Counted from the stretch's first letter, positions 35,963 to 44,654 are shown. The stretch: DNA of 64,000 nt from Candidatus Pelagibacter sp. (GCA_028227525.1 JAOJAE010000004.1:10683-74682); one strand, 5' to 3'. Made by a program: numbers and translations. The notes: generated from the sequence alone by a model not told the origin.

Positions 35963-37321
35963 TTAGCCTTTTACAACTTCTCTTGTATTTGCGTTGTAAG
36001 ATTCTTTGAATGGAATATCCACTACTACAGCATCAACAGGAGTTCCTGGTGTGTCTGAGTATTTTTCAGGCAAATGAACTTTGTATTTAGTTCCAACTTT
36101 TCCTTTTGGAAATCCATTTGCGTTTAATGTTCCATCAAATGGTACATATCCCATTGCAATATTTTGTTTTTTCTCTGGGTGATACCAAGGAGAGGTAATA
36201 AATCCTACTGGATCTCCACCACTCTCAGGTGATACTAGCCAAAAATCAGGAGCATACTCTTCAATAGGTTTTCCGCCTAACTCAAGTCCAACTAATTGAA
36301 GCTTGTAAGGTTTTTTACCATCTTTAAGTTCAGCACCCATTTTTTCTAATGCAGCTTTACCTACATAGTCTCCTTTTTTAGCCCATTCACCTTTTCCAGA
36401 TAATGAAACTTGATAACCTAAGTTACATTGGAATGGATTGTGTTGTTGATCCATATCTTGTCCCCAAGAAAGAATTCCAGCTTGAATTCTTCTATGGTGA
36501 GCAGGAGCAATAACCATAAGGTTATGTTTTTTTCCAGCTTCAAGAACGGCATTCCACATATCCTCAGCATATAAAGTAGAGTCTCTTAAGTATATTTCAT
36601 ACCCAGCTTCTCCCGAGAAACCAGATTGAGAAATTACACAACTTCTTCCACCTACTTTTACTTCTGCCAAGCCATAGAAAGGCATATTGTCAAAATCAAC
36701 TTGATCTCCACAAAGATCTTTCATTAAAGCTTTTGATTTTGGTCCTTGTATTTGTACAGGACTGACATCAATCTCTTCAATAGTACAATCAAATCTTCCA
36801 TCAGCGTTTACCCCTTGAAGGTACATACCAATATCAGAGTCTGATAACGAAAACCAAAATTCATCTTCAGAAATTCTAAGAAGAATTGGATCATTTAAAA
36901 CTCCACCATATGCATTACACAAGATTACATATCTTGCTCTCATTGGAGAAATTTTTGTTGCATCTCTTGTTATTACATAGTCAGTAAATTTTTCTGCATC
37001 CGGACCCTTAACTCTGATTTGTCTTTCAACAGCAACGTTCCACATAGTAACGTGATTTACAATTGCATCATACTCAACCATTGCTCCACCATCTTCTGGT
37101 TTTACATAACCTCTAGGGTGATAAATACGATTATAAACAGTTGCTCTCCAGCAACCAGCTTGCATTGATAAATGCCAATAAGGTGATTTTCTTACTCTTG
37201 TTGAGATAAGCATTTCAACTTTTGTTGGCCCACTTTGTCTTAAATTGTATGGTACTGCACGATCTGATTGATCAACTGAAGTAACATGCTTTAGCTTAGT
37301 ATAGTCAAATTCATTAGACAT
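35963..37321 (-). CDS. DmdA/GcvT-like tetrahydrofolate-dependent demethylase, substrate unknown
   Basis: This 452-residue GcvT-fold protein is closer in pattern to DMSP demethylase (DmdA) than to GcvT: STRVRKSPYWHLSMQAGCW then TVYNRIYHPRGY near the N-terminus, and SGFSGEAGYEIYLRD in the THF-binding half. It is about 80 residues longer than the SAR11 DmdA I recall (about 369 residues). The family moves a methyl group to THF, giving 5-methyl-THF. The adjacent short MetF-like gene (eight-base overlap) would oxidise that product. A divergent Rieske oxygenase with a quaternary-amine-type active site suggests an N- or S-methyl substrate other than DMSP. Confidence 0.78.
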   Translation of the reverse strand: MSNEFDYTKLKHVTSVDQSDRAVPYNLRQSGPTKVEMLISTRVRKSPYWHLSMQAGCWRATVYNRIYHPRGYVKPEDGGAMVEYDAIVNHVTMWNVAVERQIRVKGPDAEKFTDYVITRDATKISPMRARYVILCNAYGGVLNDPILLRISEDEFWFSLSDSDIGMYLQGVNADGRFDCTIEEIDVSPVQIQGPKSKALMKDLCGDQVDFDNMPFYGLAEVKVGGRSCVISQSGFSGEAGYEIYLRDSTLYAEDMWNAVLEAGKKHNLMVIAPAHHRRIQAGILSWGQDMDQQHNPFQCNLGYQVSLSGKGEWAKKGDYVGKAALEKMGAELKDGKKPYKLQLVGLELGGKPIEEYAPDFWLVSPESGGDPVGFITSPWYHPEKKQNIAMGYVPFDGTLNANGFPKGKVGTKYKVHLPEKYSDTPGTPVDAVVVDIPFKESYNANTREVVKG

Positions 37322-38042
37322 AACTATTCTCCTTCAACCACTTGTTAGTTTCCTTCAAGCCGCCGAATGTATAAATGTGGAAGTTATCAGTATGTGATTT
37401 AACTTTCCCAATTAAATCATTAGGGTCTTTAGGTTTCAATAAATCTAACGCCTTACTAAAATTAGATTTAAGAAAGTTAATGGAATTTTTTGCCCCGACA
37501 ATATTAGCAAATTTAATTAAGCTAGATATTTTCATTGGCCCAGTAATTCCAACATGCACTGGTACGCTTTGTTTAGAAATAAAATCAACAATAGGCTGAC
37601 TATCTAATAACCATTGTGTTACTATGTAATCAGCATAAGGCTTTTTATCTATCATTGCTTTTTCTAAATTTTGTTCTGGTATGTCAGGACTTCCCTCTGG
37701 ATGACCTGCGATACCAATTTTAATTCCTTCAAAATAACCTGTTTCTAAAATTTGATAAGAGCTATCAAACTTACCAATTGGATCTCTGCTTCCACCAATA
37801 ACTAAAGCTTGTTTAACACCTTGATCTTTACATCTTGAAACATATTCTTTTAATTCATCTTCATTGTTAATTGATCTAGCTGGAAAGTGTGGAACAGGAT
37901 TAAAACCTTTCTTTAAAAGATCTCCAGATTTATCAGCTGTTTCTTTATAATCTCCACCAGGTAACATTGTGACGTAAACATCCTTTACAGGCGGCAAGGT
38001 TTCTAGGTCTGTGTGTGGACCGATTTCCAATGAAAAATTCAT
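37314..38042 (-). CDS. Short methylenetetrahydrofolate reductase-like protein
   Basis: This 242-residue TIM-barrel protein of the MetF family has VYVTMLPGGDYKET, FNPVPHFPARSINNEDEL, LVIGGSRDPIGKF, GIAGHPEGSPD and VHVGITGPMKISSLIKFA. It is shorter than housekeeping MetF (about 290 residues), and the usual N-terminal Glu appears as SLEIGP. It would interconvert 5-methyl- and 5,10-methylene-THF. The overlap with the demethylase gene argues that it oxidises the methyl-THF that enzyme produces, the reverse of methionine biosynthesis. Confidence 0.8.
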   Translation of the reverse strand: MNFSLEIGPHTDLETLPPVKDVYVTMLPGGDYKETADKSGDLLKKGFNPVPHFPARSINNEDELKEYVSRCKDQGVKQALVIGGSRDPIGKFDSSYQILETGYFEGIKIGIAGHPEGSPDIPEQNLEKAMIDKKPYADYIVTQWLLDSQPIVDFISKQSVPVHVGITGPMKISSLIKFANIVGAKNSINFLKSNFSKALDLLKPKDPNDLIGKVKSHTDNFHIYTFGGLKETNKWLKENSYV

Positions 38043-38144
38043 TTTTTCCCGATCATTATCTTATTTGAAAAAGCTGTCAAAGAAATTCAGCATGGTTTAA
38101 AATGGAAATTTGTTGCCAAAAATTATGTCCATGATAATTTTTTT

Positions 38145-39338
38145 GTGGTGCAAAATCAGAAATATAAATCTCTCTCAGAAATCTTGGATATCAAGAAATT
38201 GATGAATGTGGATAGACCTATTGAGAGTGCAAATGGACTTCCAAATGAGTGTTACACCAGTGATCATTATTTAGAGTATGAAAGAAATAAGATTTTTAGT
38301 GATAAATGGACAGTTATAGGAGTTGGTAGCTCAATACCTAATGCCGGAGATGCAAAGCCATACAATCTACTCGGGATTCCTTTAATAATTGTCAGAGACA
38401 AGGATCTTAAAATTAGAGTATTCCACAATGTCTGTAGTCACAGAGGTTTCAAATTAATAGACAAACCATGTACTCTAAAAAATGTAATCAGATGCCCTTA
38501 TCATTCCTGGTCATATGACTTTAAAGGAAATTTGGTCGCCACCCCTCATATAGGAGGTTTAAATGTTCATAGCTCAGATCAATTTGAAAAGAATCAGAGC
38601 AATCTAAAAGAGATCAGATCTAAAATATGGATGGATATTATTTTTATAAACATCAATGCAAATGAAATTGAGTTTGAAGATTATATCAAACCACTTGAAC
38701 AAAGGTGGTCAAAATTTATTAATCGGAAAGATCAAAAATTATTAGTTCATTCCAAAGATTATGGTTCTTTTGATCTAGAAGTTAAATGTAATTGGAAATT
38801 TGCTATAGAAAACTATTGTGAAAGTTATCATCTGCCAACTATTCATCCAGAATTAAACAAAGTATCTAATATTAATGATCATTATCATATTCAAGGTTTA
38901 CCAAATCGATTTGCAGGTCAAGGAAGTGAAAAATATGAACAACCTGTAAAAGGAAATAAAAAATTCGATACATTTAAGAATTGGGAAAAAAACTCATTAA
39001 AAAATTCTGAGTATATTGCTTTATTTCCCAATGTAATGATTGGTTTGCACCTAGATCATTTTTATGTATTTTGGCTAGAGCCGATTGCAACCAATAAAAC
39101 AAAAGAACACATGCATATTTATTATGTAGGAGAAGAAAGTGCTAATGGAGATGGATTGAAAGAACTAAGAAAAGAAAATGCAAGATTTTGGAAAGACGTT
39201 ATGTTGGAAGATATAAGTGCAATTGAAGGAATGCAGGCAGGAAGAGGATCACCGGTTTATAATGGTGGAAATTTTTCACCAGCAATGGATCAACCAACTC
39301 ATCAATTCCATAAATGGGTAGCAAATAATTTAATATAA
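38145..39338 (+). CDS. Rieske non-heme iron oxygenase, quaternary-amine type
   Basis: This 397-residue oxygenase alpha subunit has Rieske ligands Cys97/His99 (CSHRG) and Cys117/His120 (CPYHSW). The mononuclear iron site NYCESYH supplies His229 and His234. Glu226 takes the bridging position that is Asp in most ring hydroxylases; Glu there is known from carnitine/betaine-type oxygenases (CntA, GbcA). A demethylase or mono-oxygenase acting on a quaternary amine is therefore likely. No reductase gene is nearby. The start is GTG at 38145 (a second GTG follows at 38148). It is divergent from the MetF-like and DmdA-like genes. Confidence 0.82.
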   Translation: MVQNQKYKSLSEILDIKKLMNVDRPIESANGLPNECYTSDHYLEYERNKIFSDKWTVIGVGSSIPNAGDAKPYNLLGIPLIIVRDKDLKIRVFHNVCSHRGFKLIDKPCTLKNVIRCPYHSWSYDFKGNLVATPHIGGLNVHSSDQFEKNQSNLKEIRSKIWMDIIFININANEIEFEDYIKPLEQRWSKFINRKDQKLLVHSKDYGSFDLEVKCNWKFAIENYCESYHLPTIHPELNKVSNINDHYHIQGLPNRFAGQGSEKYEQPVKGNKKFDTFKNWEKNSLKNSEYIALFPNVMIGLHLDHFYVFWLEPIATNKTKEHMHIYYVGEESANGDGLKELRKENARFWKDVMLEDISAIEGMQAGRGSPVYNGGNFSPAMDQPTHQFHKWVANNLI

Positions 39339-39339
39339 T

Positions 39340-39747
39340 ATGAAAATAATTTTAATAATGGGTCTTCCAGGTTCAGGAAAAACAACTTTAGCTAATGAAT
39401 TAGCTCCAATGCTTAATGCAAAACGATTAAATGCAGATGAGGTTAGAAAAGAAGCAAATGATTGGGATTTTTCTGAAGAGGGTAGAAAAAGACAGGCAAA
39501 AAGAATGGCAGATTTTGCTTTAAAATTAAAACAAGATGGAAATTTTGTGGTAGCAGATTTTATTTGTCCTACCCCTGAAGCAAGAGCTTTGTTTTCTGCT
39601 GATTTTATTATTTGGGTTGATACAATTACAGAAGGAAGATTTGATGATACAAATAAGATGTTTGTTAAACCAAGTAAGTTTGACTATCATGTAACCACTC
39701 AAGATGCTAAAAATTGGGCACCAAAAATATTAAAGGAGATAAAATAA
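39340..39747 (+). CDS. P-loop kinase of the adenylylsulfate-kinase-like family
   Basis: This 135-residue mini-kinase has Walker A GLPGSGKT (8-15) and a CysC-like organisation (NADEVRKEANDWDFSEEGRK, FVVADFICPTPEARALF). At 135 residues it is shorter than true APS kinases (about 200), so the acceptor may be another small molecule. A good AAAGGAGAT site at its 3' end drives the next gene, whose ATG overlaps its TAA. It starts one base after the Rieske gene, so it is co-transcribed with it. Confidence 0.75.
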   Translation: MKIILIMGLPGSGKTTLANELAPMLNAKRLNADEVRKEANDWDFSEEGRKRQAKRMADFALKLKQDGNFVVADFICPTPEARALFSADFIIWVDTITEGRFDDTNKMFVKPSKFDYHVTTQDAKNWAPKILKEIK

Positions 39748-40121
39748 TGGCGTACGAATGGGATAATAAAAAACCAACAGCACAAATGTTAGGAAGATGG
39801 CAACCATTTCACGATGGCCATTACACTTTATTTAAAGAAATCGTAAAAAAAACAGGTCAAGTTTGTATTCAAATTAGAGATGTCCAAGGAGTTGATGACA
39901 ATCCTTTTGATTTTGAAACAGTTAAAAAAAATATTGAAGATAGACTAAATCCAGAATTTGAAGGTCAATTTAAAGTGATGCTAGTGCCAAATATAACAAA
40001 CATTTGTTATGGACGGGGCGTTGGATATAAAATTGAAGAAATTGAACTGTCAAAAGAAATTCAAGAAATTTCTGCAACTAAAATAAGAGCCAAGATGAGA
40101 GAAGAAGGAAAATTAAAATAG
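39747..40121 (+). CDS. HxGH-type nucleotidyltransferase (NMNAT/NadM-like)
   Basis: This 124-residue nucleotidyltransferase has the GRWQPFHDGH motif (HxGH at residues 22-25) and a C-terminal ISATKIR (108-114). These are hallmarks of the NadM/cytidylyltransferase superfamily. It would transfer AMP or CMP to a phosphorylated acceptor. The preceding gene is a small kinase coupled by a TAATG overlap, so the pair could phosphorylate and then activate the same molecule. An upstream in-frame start inside the kinase gene is unlikely because the ribosome-binding site fits this ATG. Confidence 0.78.
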   Translation: MAYEWDNKKPTAQMLGRWQPFHDGHYTLFKEIVKKTGQVCIQIRDVQGVDDNPFDFETVKKNIEDRLNPEFEGQFKVMLVPNITNICYGRGVGYKIEEIELSKEIQEISATKIRAKMREEGKLK

Positions 40122-40127
40122 ATCTTA

Positions 40128-40907
40128 ATGAGTAGCAATATCAAGATAAAAAAAATTAACAGTGAAATATCTTCAATTATTATTGATGAACAAAAAACTT
40201 ATAATTCATTATCTTTTCAAAATTTAAATGATTTATTAAAGGCTTTTAAAAAACTTGATAATGACAAACAATTAAAAGTAATTATTTTAGAAGGTGCTGG
40301 CAAAGGTTTTAGTGCAGGACATAACTTAAAAGAGGTTAGAGGATTAAAAAAAAGAGAAAAATATCAAAAATTGTTTAATCTTTGTTCAAAAGTTATGCTT
40401 CAAATTGTAGAGGGAAGGAAACCAGTAATTGCAAAAGTACATGGTGCCGCGTTTGCTGCTGGATGTCAGTTAGTCGCAAGTTGTGATTTAGCTTACAGTA
40501 CTAAAGATGCTTTATTTGCAACACCTGGTGTTAACATTGGTCTATTTTGCAGCACACCTATGGTGGCTGTTAGTAGAAAAATTAATAGAAAACCCATGAT
40601 GAAGATGTTGTTAACTGGAGAACCTATTAAAGCAAATTATGCGAAAGAAATCGGATTAATTAATGATTGTTATTCTAAATCAAAACTAAATAGTGAAGTT
40701 TTGAAAGTTGCAAAAACTATTGCATCAAAATCAAATTTAACAATTAAAATTGGTAAACAAGCTTTTTATAAGCAATTAGAGATGCCATTAAAAAAAGCCT
40801 ATGCATATACTAGCAAAATGATGACAATAAACATGATGGCAATGGATGCTAAAGAGGGGATCTCAGCATTTTTAGAAAAAAGAACACCAAAATGGAAAAA
40901 CAAGTAA
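40128..40907 (+). CDS. Enoyl-CoA hydratase family protein (ECHDC3-like)
   Basis: This 259-residue crotonase-fold protein has the oxyanion-hole segments GFSAGHNLKEV and GAAFAAGCQLVASCD. Both catalytic glutamates of true hydratases are replaced: Gln114 (GCQLV instead of GCELA) and Gly134 (ATPGV instead of QPEI). This is as in ECHDC3-type proteins. It may be an isomerase, a thioesterase or non-catalytic on enoyl-CoA. Its TAA overlaps the next ATG by one base. Confidence 0.8.
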   Translation: MSSNIKIKKINSEISSIIIDEQKTYNSLSFQNLNDLLKAFKKLDNDKQLKVIILEGAGKGFSAGHNLKEVRGLKKREKYQKLFNLCSKVMLQIVEGRKPVIAKVHGAAFAAGCQLVASCDLAYSTKDALFATPGVNIGLFCSTPMVAVSRKINRKPMMKMLLTGEPIKANYAKEIGLINDCYSKSKLNSEVLKVAKTIASKSNLTIKIGKQAFYKQLEMPLKKAYAYTSKMMTINMMAMDAKEGISAFLEKRTPKWKNK

Positions 40908-41104
40908 TGAAAAACAAAAAAAATATAATAATTTTTATTTTCATTATTTTAGGAATGTTTTTTGTTCTGAGTTTTAATGATCATAATTTCAAAAGAGCCG
41001 TTGATGCATGTCTTGCAGGAAGTCAAAAATTATCAGAGTCTAAAATTACTGATTTAGATGAAGCACGAAAATTTTGTGAAGATCAAATTAATAAAAATAA
41101 ATAA
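40907..41104 (+). CDS. Small membrane-anchored protein, 65 aa
   Basis: This 65-residue protein has an N-terminal hydrophobic helix (IIIFIFIILGMFFVLSF) after a lysine-rich start. A short exported part follows with two cysteines (DACLAGSQ and KFCEDQ), spaced for one disulfide. The start chosen overlaps the crotonase stop (TAATG); an in-frame ATG 15 bases upstream is the alternative. Function unknown. Confidence 0.6.
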   Translation: MKNKKNIIIFIFIILGMFFVLSFNDHNFKRAVDACLAGSQKLSESKITDLDEARKFCEDQINKNK

Positions 41105-41107
41105 TTG

Positions 41108-41542
41108 ATGTCTGAAATAAAAGATATTCTCTCAAAATATAATACTATTGCGATGATCGGAGTTAGTAAAGATCCTACTAAACCATCAACAATTGTTATG
41201 AAGTACATGCAAAAATATGGATTTAAAGTCATTCCAGTTAATCCAAGAGCAAAAGGTGAAAAAATTTTAGGAGAAGAGGTATATGAAAAAATAACAGACA
41301 TTAAAGAACCAATTGATATTGTGGATGTGTTTAGACCTTCAAGAGAAGCTTATGGAATAGCAGAGGACACTGTAAAAATTGGTGCAAAAGTTTTATGGTT
41401 ACAACTTGGTATAAGAGATGAAAGCGCAAAAGACTTAATGAAAAAAAATGATATTGAGTATATAGAAAACAAATGCACCAAGATGGAATATCAAAAATTT
41501 TTTTTAGGAAAGATGCAGGCTTTTCCAGTTTTAAGTAACTAA
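41108..41542 (+). CDS. CoA-binding protein (YccU-like)
   Basis: This 144-residue CoA_binding Rossmann-fold protein shows IAMIGVSKDPTKPSTIVMKY, GFKVIPVNPRAKGEKILG and PIDIVDVFRPSREAYGIAEDTVKIGA (in separate blocks), as in YccU/YneT proteins. The family resembles the CoA-binding domain of succinyl-CoA synthetase, but its role is not established. The ATG at 41108 is preferred over a TTG three bases earlier. Its TAA overlaps the ATG of the first YeeE/YedE gene. Confidence 0.85.
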   Translation: MSEIKDILSKYNTIAMIGVSKDPTKPSTIVMKYMQKYGFKVIPVNPRAKGEKILGEEVYEKITDIKEPIDIVDVFRPSREAYGIAEDTVKIGAKVLWLQLGIRDESAKDLMKKNDIEYIENKCTKMEYQKFFLGKMQAFPVLSN

Positions 41543-41961
41543 TGAATATAGTAAATTTTACACCAGTAACAGCTACTCTTGGGGGAATGATAATAGGTCT
41601 AGCAGTTGTAATATTTTTTTTATTTAATGGAAGATTGATAGGAATTAGCGGAATAGCTGCTAATGCATTATCAGAAAAAAATAATAGATTTGATAATTTA
41701 TTGTTTTTAATTGGTTTAGTAATAGGTCCAATACTTTATATATTGTTCACAAAGAAAGAGATTAATATCGCAATTTCAAATTCACTAATCTTATTAATTT
41801 GTGCAGGTTTGCTGGTTGGAATAGGAACGAGAGTCAGCGGAGGATGCACCAGTGGTCATGGAATTAGTGGTATTGGAAGATTTTCTCTAAGATCTATTAT
41901 TGCAACAATTACATTTATGATTGTTGGAATATTAACCGTGTTAATCAAAAATTATATATGA
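41542..41961 (+). CDS. YeeE/YedE-family membrane protein, first half
   Basis: This 139-residue protein has about four helices and the sulfur-transport motif SGGCTSGHGISGIG (around residues 100-113), whose cysteine is typical of YeeE/YedE (TsuA-related) half-size proteins. Related pairs (PmpAB) occur with persulfide-handling enzymes and are thought to move reduced sulfur species. It overlaps the second-half gene by four bases (ATGA), so a heterodimer is likely. Confidence 0.82.
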   Translation: MNIVNFTPVTATLGGMIIGLAVVIFFLFNGRLIGISGIAANALSEKNNRFDNLLFLIGLVIGPILYILFTKKEINIAISNSLILLICAGLLVGIGTRVSGGCTSGHGISGIGRFSLRSIIATITFMIVGILTVLIKNYI

Positions 41962-42377
41962 ATAAATTAATTTCTCTTCTTGCAGGTATAATTTTTGGTA
42001 CTGGATTAGTCATTTCAGAAATGATTAATCCTGAAAAAGTTTTAAGTTTTTTAGATGTATTTGGAAATTGGGATCCATCATTAGCTTTTGTAATGATAGG
42101 GGCTCTAATCGTTTCTTCACCATTATTTCATTTAATCAAAAATAAAGAAAAACCTTTGTTTGCTGATAGTTTTAATTATTCAAAAAACAAAGAGATAAAT
42201 AATCGACTAATTATTGGATCTGCTTTATTTGGAGCAGGTTGGGGGCTTGGAGGACTTTGCCCTGGTCCGGCAATATCATCTATTGCACTTTTAAATATTA
42301 ATTCAATAATTTTTGTTTTTGCTATGTTTATTGGATTTTATTTAGTTAAATTCTTTAATCTGACTAAGGCTAGTTAG
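41958..42377 (+). CDS. YeeE/YedE-family membrane protein, second half
   Basis: This 139-residue partner of the preceding protein has four helices and the companion motif GAGWGLGGLCPGPAI (around residues 94-108) with its single conserved cysteine. The N-terminal GIIFGTGLVISEMINPEKVLSFLD (start of helix one and two) is typical of the DUF6691/PmpB type. Together the two would form a channel for thiosulfate, sulfite or a persulfide-related anion; the substrate is not proven. Confidence 0.82.
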   Translation: MNKLISLLAGIIFGTGLVISEMINPEKVLSFLDVFGNWDPSLAFVMIGALIVSSPLFHLIKNKEKPLFADSFNYSKNKEINNRLIIGSALFGAGWGLGGLCPGPAISSIALLNINSIIFVFAMFIGFYLVKFFNLTKAS

Positions 42378-42427
42378 ATTTTATATTACTATAATTAAAG
42401 TATAATATTTTATTAAAAAATATTTGT

Positions 42428-44038
42428 ATGAATAAATTACTTAAGTTTTTAGATAATACTTTTTTAGATTTAGGACGACAGTTTAAGTGGAGTTATCTGC
42501 CTCCATTAATGGTTTATGTTGCAGCAGGTATTTCTGGTTTAACAGGAATTGTTGGAACTTTTTTTGTTAAAGATTATTTGAATTTATCAGCTGCGTTTCT
42601 TGCAGGATTAGGATTTTGGGCAGGAATTCCATGGGCTTTAAAAATGCCATTGGGACATTTAGTTGATCTCATCTGGGATAGAAAAAATTATATGGTTTTT
42701 TTTGGTGCATTTTTAATAGCACTAAGTTTGTTGATTATGTATGGGTTAATAATTCATACAGAATATCTGGCTCAAATTTTTTCAGTAGAAACTTGGTTTG
42801 TAATTAGTGTGATTTTAGCACCTGTAGGCTATGTCGTACAAGATGTTGTTGCGGATGCAATGACAGTTGAGGCTGTACCATTAACTGATGAGCGTGGAAA
42901 TGATTACAGCAAAGATCAAATTAAGATCATGCATACAACAATGCAAACTCTTGGACGTTTTGCAATTATTGGAGGCACTGTATTGGTAGCACTAGCAAAT
43001 GTTATTTTATTTAGAGACGTGGAAAACCTAGAGCAGTCTGCTAAAATTGCTCTATATGGTAAAATTTATATATATGCGTTAGTTATTCCGCTTGTCTCAA
43101 TTTTAGGGGTACTTTTAGCAAAACAATTAAGAAATAAAAAAATTCAAAATTTAAAATCTCTAGGATTAGAATTTAAAGAAGAAAGAGGAACAGAAACAAC
43201 TAAAGTTAATTGGTGGATTTTAGGAGGAAGTTTAATATTTGTTATTTTCACTTTATCAATTGGATCTTTTAAAGCTCCCTTTGCTCAAGAAATAGTTTTT
43301 ATCGGTTCAGTTATCATAATTTTATTTTTGATGTTTAAACTTATCAAAGAGTTACCAGAAAATTTACGACTAACAATTGTTGGAACAGCAGTAATCATTT
43401 TTATTTTTAGAGCAATGCCAGGTCCTGGACCTGGTCTAACTTGGTTTGAAATTGATAAACTTGGGTTTAATGAGCAGTTTTTTTCAGTTTTATCTCTACT
43501 AGCCTCAGTTTTAACTTTAGCTGGAATAGTTTTATTAAGACCGTTTATGGCTAATAACTCAATTGCAAAAATAATAGTTGTATTAAGTATTGCTGGTGCA
43601 GTTTTATTTTTACCCAGTGTTGGGATGTATTATGGATTTCATAATTGGACAGCTTCATTAACGGGTGGGATTGTTGATGCAAAATTTATTGCACTGATTA
43701 ATACAGCCTTAGAGTCACCTTTAGGTCAAGTATCAATGATACCTTTATTGGCTTGGATTGCAAAAAATGCACCCTCACATCTTAAAGCGACTTTTTTTGC
43801 AGTCTTTGCCTCTTTTACAAATTTAGCTCTTTCTGCAAGTGCCCTTGGAACAAAGTATTTAAATGAAATATTCACAGTTACTAGAGAAGTAAAAGATAAA
43901 GTATCAGGTGAAATTCAAGCTACCGCTGATTATTCTGAACTTGGAATATTATTAATTGTAGTGACCTTGCTAACATTAATTTTACCTATTTTGTTTGTGT
44001 TTATAATTAATAACAGTAAATATAAAACTCAAGAGTAA
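42428..44038 (+). CDS. BT1/folate-biopterin-like MFS transporter
   Basis: This 536-residue membrane protein has about 12-14 helices. PWALKMPLGHLVDLIWDRKN and GYVVQDVVADAMTVEAVP are the best landmarks: they match the pattern of the BT1 (folate-biopterin) branch of the major facilitator superfamily. A central charged loop (residues 235-260) separates the two halves. If the call is right, it could import pterins or folates, which would suit the C1 genes around it. Another organic anion is possible. Confidence 0.6.
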   Translation: MNKLLKFLDNTFLDLGRQFKWSYLPPLMVYVAAGISGLTGIVGTFFVKDYLNLSAAFLAGLGFWAGIPWALKMPLGHLVDLIWDRKNYMVFFGAFLIALSLLIMYGLIIHTEYLAQIFSVETWFVISVILAPVGYVVQDVVADAMTVEAVPLTDERGNDYSKDQIKIMHTTMQTLGRFAIIGGTVLVALANVILFRDVENLEQSAKIALYGKIYIYALVIPLVSILGVLLAKQLRNKKIQNLKSLGLEFKEERGTETTKVNWWILGGSLIFVIFTLSIGSFKAPFAQEIVFIGSVIIILFLMFKLIKELPENLRLTIVGTAVIIFIFRAMPGPGPGLTWFEIDKLGFNEQFFSVLSLLASVLTLAGIVLLRPFMANNSIAKIIVVLSIAGAVLFLPSVGMYYGFHNWTASLTGGIVDAKFIALINTALESPLGQVSMIPLLAWIAKNAPSHLKATFFAVFASFTNLALSASALGTKYLNEIFTVTREVKDKVSGEIQATADYSELGILLIVVTLLTLILPILFVFIINNSKYKTQE

Positions 44039-44084
44039 TCAAAAAATTCATTAGTTATTTCTCATTATTTTGCTATTAAAAGAA

Positions 44085-44654
44085 ATGAAAAAAATTTTTT
44101 TAGTTTACGGACATTATAATGATAATTCTTTCAATGCTGCAATAAGAGATACGTTTGTTAAAACTGCTGAAGCAAAAGGTAATAAAGTTGACTCAGTAGA
44201 TTTATATAAAGAAAAATTTGACCCTGTTTTTGCTGGAGAAGATCCTGGTGAAGATGTTTTAAATCACCGTAAAAGAATAGAAGAATGTGATACAATTGTT
44301 TTAATAGCACCCATTTGGAATTTTAGAATGCCTGCTATTGTTGAGGGTTGGATTGATAAAGTTTTAGCTCCACCTTGGGCATTTAAATTTAAACAACTTT
44401 GGGGCAATTATGGATATCCAATAGGTAATTTAAGACAAAAAAAAGCAATAATTTTTTGTACTTATGGTTCACCAAGATTAGCAATTACAACTTTCTTTTT
44501 AAATTTACCTATTAGAAGATTAAAAAGAGGAGTATTTCATATGTGTGGCATATATAACATTGTCTATAGAAGATACTTTGCAGTACCATTCGTTAGTGAT
44601 GCAAAAAGGAAAGAATTTTTAGAAGATGTTAAGAAAACTGCAAATAATATTTAA
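44085..44654 (+). CDS. Flavodoxin-fold NAD(P)H:quinone oxidoreductase
   Basis: This 189-residue Flavodoxin_2 protein (KefF/MdaB/NQO type) has LVYGHYNDNSFNAAIRD at the FMN phosphate loop and IVLIAPIWNFRMPAIVEGWIDKV at the isoalloxazine site. It probably reduces quinones or soft electrophiles with NAD(P)H. The ATG at 44085 is preferred over a TTG 15 bases upstream. Its 3' end overlaps the next gene by 29 bases, a long overlap for this window. Confidence 0.82.
   Translation: MKKIFLVYGHYNDNSFNAAIRDTFVKTAEAKGNKVDSVDLYKEKFDPVFAGEDPGEDVLNHRKRIEECDTIVLIAPIWNFRMPAIVEGWIDKVLAPPWAFKFKQLWGNYGYPIGNLRQKKAIIFCTYGSPRLAITTFFLNLPIRRLKRGVFHMCGIYNIVYRRYFAVPFVSDAKRKEFLEDVKKTANNI

Noticed and set aside
38043..38144. 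Possible riboswitch or operator between the MetF-like and Rieske genes
   Set aside because: I saw no conserved aptamer core and no convincing dyad in the 102 bases between the divergent genes.
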